NCBI RefSeq assembly: GCF_020181355.1
Contig: NZ_CP084004.1
Span: forward strand, 558,001-622,000
Direction of reading: 5' to 3'
Source of the DNA: Collinsella aerofaciens
Lineage (GTDB): Bacteria > Actinomycetota > Coriobacteriia > Coriobacteriales > Coriobacteriaceae
DNA: 64,000 nt
The notes beneath the pieces were generated by a model that worked only from the letters and a program-made list of their open reading frames with translations, was not told where the DNA came from and made no database searches. The translations under genes and the position numbers were made by a program. Every line of letters begins with the position of its first letter. The stretch's first letter is position 1. Below, one piece after another: positions 62,242-64,000 of this stretch.

Positions 62242-62345
62242 GGGCGGGATCGAGTCGGGGCAGGTACAGACCAGAGTGGCGAGCGCCTGGTAGAAACCAC
62301 CCGGCATGAGCAGCGCTCATCCGCTTGCAGGCTCCGGCGGTTCAA

Positions 62346-62436
62346 TTTCGTGTACTTCAAATACACGTTTTTCCATAATTTCGTGTATTTGAAGTACACG
62401 AAATCATACTAAACTATGTATTTGAAGTACACGAAA
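62346..62436. promoter_or_regulatory. Three operator-like palindromes upstream of the DUF4143 ATPase gene
   Basis: Copies at 62346-62367 (inverted), 62379-62403 and 62417-62436 share TGTATTTGAAGTACACGAAA. The core TGTAYTTSAARTACA is itself a palindrome. They fill the 100 bases before the ATG at 62453. Arrangement suggests cooperative binding of a repressor, perhaps the gene product or a partner. Confidence 0.65.
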
Positions 62437-62452
62437 TTGGAAAGGCAGCCCC

Positions 62453-63823
62453 ATGCGCAGATCAATCGAATCCGTTATCGAATCATGGGCGACAAAGGAC
62501 GCCTCGCGCCCCCTCCTTATCCGTGGTGCGCGACGTGTAGGCAAAACATATGCTGCCGAGGAAATCGGCAGACGAATCGCCGGCGATGCGTTTGTCAAAC
62601 TCGACTTTCAGACCGATCTTGAGCTGATTGCCCCGCTGTTCGACTGCCCCACCGACGACGTCGACACCATCGTGGCACGAATCTCAGACTATAAACGCAC
62701 CCCCATTCGCAAGGAAACCGCATTCATCCTGTTTGACGAGGTGCAGCTCTGCGAACGGGCGCTCAATTCGCTTCGCTTTTTCTCGGGTTCGGGCTGGCGC
62801 ATATGCGCGACCGGCAGCCAGCTCGGCGTCGCTATGCGCAAGCGCAAGTTGCCTTTTCCCAGCGGCGTCCGCCAAGAGATCATGCATCCCATGTCGTTCG
62901 AAGAGTTTCTCTGGGCGCTCGGTGAGGAGCAAATGGCGGATGCCATTCGTACCCACGCCGGCACGCTCGAGACCTACGTCGCACACCAAGCAGCGCTCAA
63001 CCTGTTTCATCGATACCAGATCGTGGGCGGCATGCCCGCCGCCGTCAACGCATATTGCAAGACGCTATCCATCGAAGATGCGCGCGTCGAGCAGCGCGAA
63101 ATCGACGAGACCTACACCGCCGATATGACCGACCCCGAAAACGGGATCAGCGGCGTGGCAGCGCGCAAGGTCTGGCGCTCCATTCCGTCCCAACTGCTGA
63201 GATCGTCCACAAAAAAATTCAAGTACTCCGAGGTCGAACGCGGAGGCCGGCGCGCCAAGCTCATCGAGCCACTCGACTGGCTCGAGGGCGCCGGAATCAT
63301 ATCGGTCAACAACCTGACCGAAGGCGTCGAACCTCCCCTCGTCCCCTTCGACGACGAAGACGGGAGTTTCTTTAAGGTCTATCTTCTCGATACGGGCCTC
63401 ATGTTCTACAAACTCGGCATCAACCCGCGGCTCTGGCTCGACCTCAAAGAGGATTCCGCCATTGCGCTGTCTTCTGACTTTCGAGGTGCCTTGGCGGAAA
63501 ACTCGGTCATGCAGGCATTTTCGGGCAATGGCTTGCAGACGTACTATTGGATGCCGCCGTCTTCTTGGAAGACAAACGGCGAGCTCGACTTTCTACTCCA
63601 GACCGACCGCATGGAGATCGTGCCCGTCGAGGTAAAGTCCGCGCGCAACGTGCGTGCGAGAACCCTCGGGTCTTTTATGGACAAAGCCCGGTCGCCGTAT
63701 GCCTACATTTTGTCTGAGAATAATTTTGCGCGCAGTGAAATCGATGGCGGACGCGAGCTGTGCCATCTCCCCTTGTACGCAGCGGGCTTTATCGGAGCGA
63801 ACTGCCTCAAGGGCAGTCTGTAA
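62453..63823 (+). CDS. AAA ATPase with DUF4143 C-terminal domain
   Basis: A 456-residue ATP-binding protein of a widespread, poorly understood family. The P-loop GARRVGKTYAAEE is at about residue 25, Walker B FILFDEVQLCE at about 98, and a sensor segment RICATGSQLGV follows. The DUF4143 domain is at about 200-400. It has a nuclease-like end segment: GALAENSVMQAF, YYWMPPSSWKTNGELDFLLQ, and EIVPVEVKSARNVRART, which resembles the PD-(D/E)xK pattern (D, then ExK). GGAAAGGC precedes the ATG. Directly upstream are three palindromic operator-like sites. Next gene follows after 32 bases. Confidence 0.85.
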   Translation: MRRSIESVIESWATKDASRPLLIRGARRVGKTYAAEEIGRRIAGDAFVKLDFQTDLELIAPLFDCPTDDVDTIVARISDYKRTPIRKETAFILFDEVQLCERALNSLRFFSGSGWRICATGSQLGVAMRKRKLPFPSGVRQEIMHPMSFEEFLWALGEEQMADAIRTHAGTLETYVAHQAALNLFHRYQIVGGMPAAVNAYCKTLSIEDARVEQREIDETYTADMTDPENGISGVAARKVWRSIPSQLLRSSTKKFKYSEVERGGRRAKLIEPLDWLEGAGIISVNNLTEGVEPPLVPFDDEDGSFFKVYLLDTGLMFYKLGINPRLWLDLKEDSAIALSSDFRGALAENSVMQAFSGNGLQTYYWMPPSSWKTNGELDFLLQTDRMEIVPVEVKSARNVRARTLGSFMDKARSPYAYILSENNFARSEIDGGRELCHLPLYAAGFIGANCLKGSL

Positions 63824-63855
63824 GCCCCGCGCGACCGCCCAGAAAGGAACCGTTC

Positions 63856-64000
63856 ATGCAACGCGTACTGTTTATCTGCCACGGGAATATCTGTCGCTCG
63901 ACGATGGCTGAGTCGGTGTTTACCGAACTGGTGCGCCGTGCCGGACGCGAAGCGGAGTTCGTTATTGATTCTGCCGCGACCTCGACCGAGGAGATTGGCA
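63856..64000 (+). CDS. Low-molecular-weight protein tyrosine phosphatase (3' truncated by window edge)
   Basis: First 48 codons of a phosphatase. The catalytic P-loop CHGNICRS, fitting C-x5-R-S, begins at residue 9 after the strand QRVLFI. AESVFTELV and FVIDSAATSTEEIG continue the typical fold. AGAAAGGAAC precedes the ATG at 63856. The rest of the gene, including the catalytic Asp loop, lies beyond the window. Confidence 0.93.
   Translation, partial: MQRVLFICHGNICRSTMAESVFTELVRRAGREAEFVIDSAATSTEEIG

Noticed and set aside
62346-62436. CRISPR-like array of three repeats
   Set aside because: Repeats are palindromic, one is inverted, spacers are about 12-13 bases, and the sites sit in a promoter; operators fit better.

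Overview
The window looks like a chromosomal segment of a high-GC gut Coriobacteriia bacterium, most likely Collinsella. The reasons are the 16S rRNA text, which reads like that genus, the GC-rich codon use, and a gene set with Gram-positive style synteny (prfA-prmC-sua5-upp-atpIBEFHAGDC-murA and acpS-nnrDE-alr-tsaE-tsaBD). No plasmid or complete prophage is visible. Almost all genes lie on the minus strand.

Layout. 1-2000: end of a polyprenyl synthetase, a peptidoglycan-binding-domain protein and tRNA-Gln(TTG). 2500-6800: an orphan JetD-like (DUF2220/Toprim) protein and a CstA-type transporter. 7548-14371: t6A and cell-wall housekeeping genes (a fused TsaB-RimI-TsaD, TsaE, a family-4 uracil-DNA glycosylase, alanine racemase, NnrD/E, AcpS). 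14476-25998: two tandem, virtually identical 5.5-kb rRNA operons. 26099-31100: a phosphohexomutase, an IS200/IS605 element, a homocysteine S-methyltransferase with a DtxR-like regulator, and peptidase T. 31478-48094: an LCP protein, MurA, the complete ATP synthase operon, Upp, GlpK, Sua5, a HicAB toxin-antitoxin pair, PrmC and PrfA. 48323-52700: an M20 peptidase and a polar amino-acid ABC transporter. 52964-54806: an aldose epimerase-like protein and a single-pass membrane protein. 54983-60829: a prenyl-FMN decarboxylase locus (MerR regulator, UbiX, UbiD/LpdC-like decarboxylase, SLC13-type transporter, and a fusion of an LpdD-like domain to an isopentenyl-diphosphate isomerase-like Nudix domain). 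60991-64000: an MFS transporter, a DUF4143 ATPase preceded by three operator-like palindromes, and the start of a low-molecular-weight tyrosine phosphatase.

Two things stand out. First, the decarboxylase locus joins an LpdD-like prenyl-FMN chaperone domain to an Idi-like domain in one polypeptide. This suggests that prenyl-donor supply is coupled to UbiX/UbiD activity. Second, the intergenic DNA carries at least four families of dispersed hairpin elements. In each, a short core or loop is conserved while the flanking arms are locus-specific yet self-complementary. The clearest family (2368-2504, 7126-7257, 7401-7535) has a 68-69-nt conserved core between perfect 32-34-bp inverted repeats that differ at every locus. 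Several elements lie within a few bases of a stop codon.
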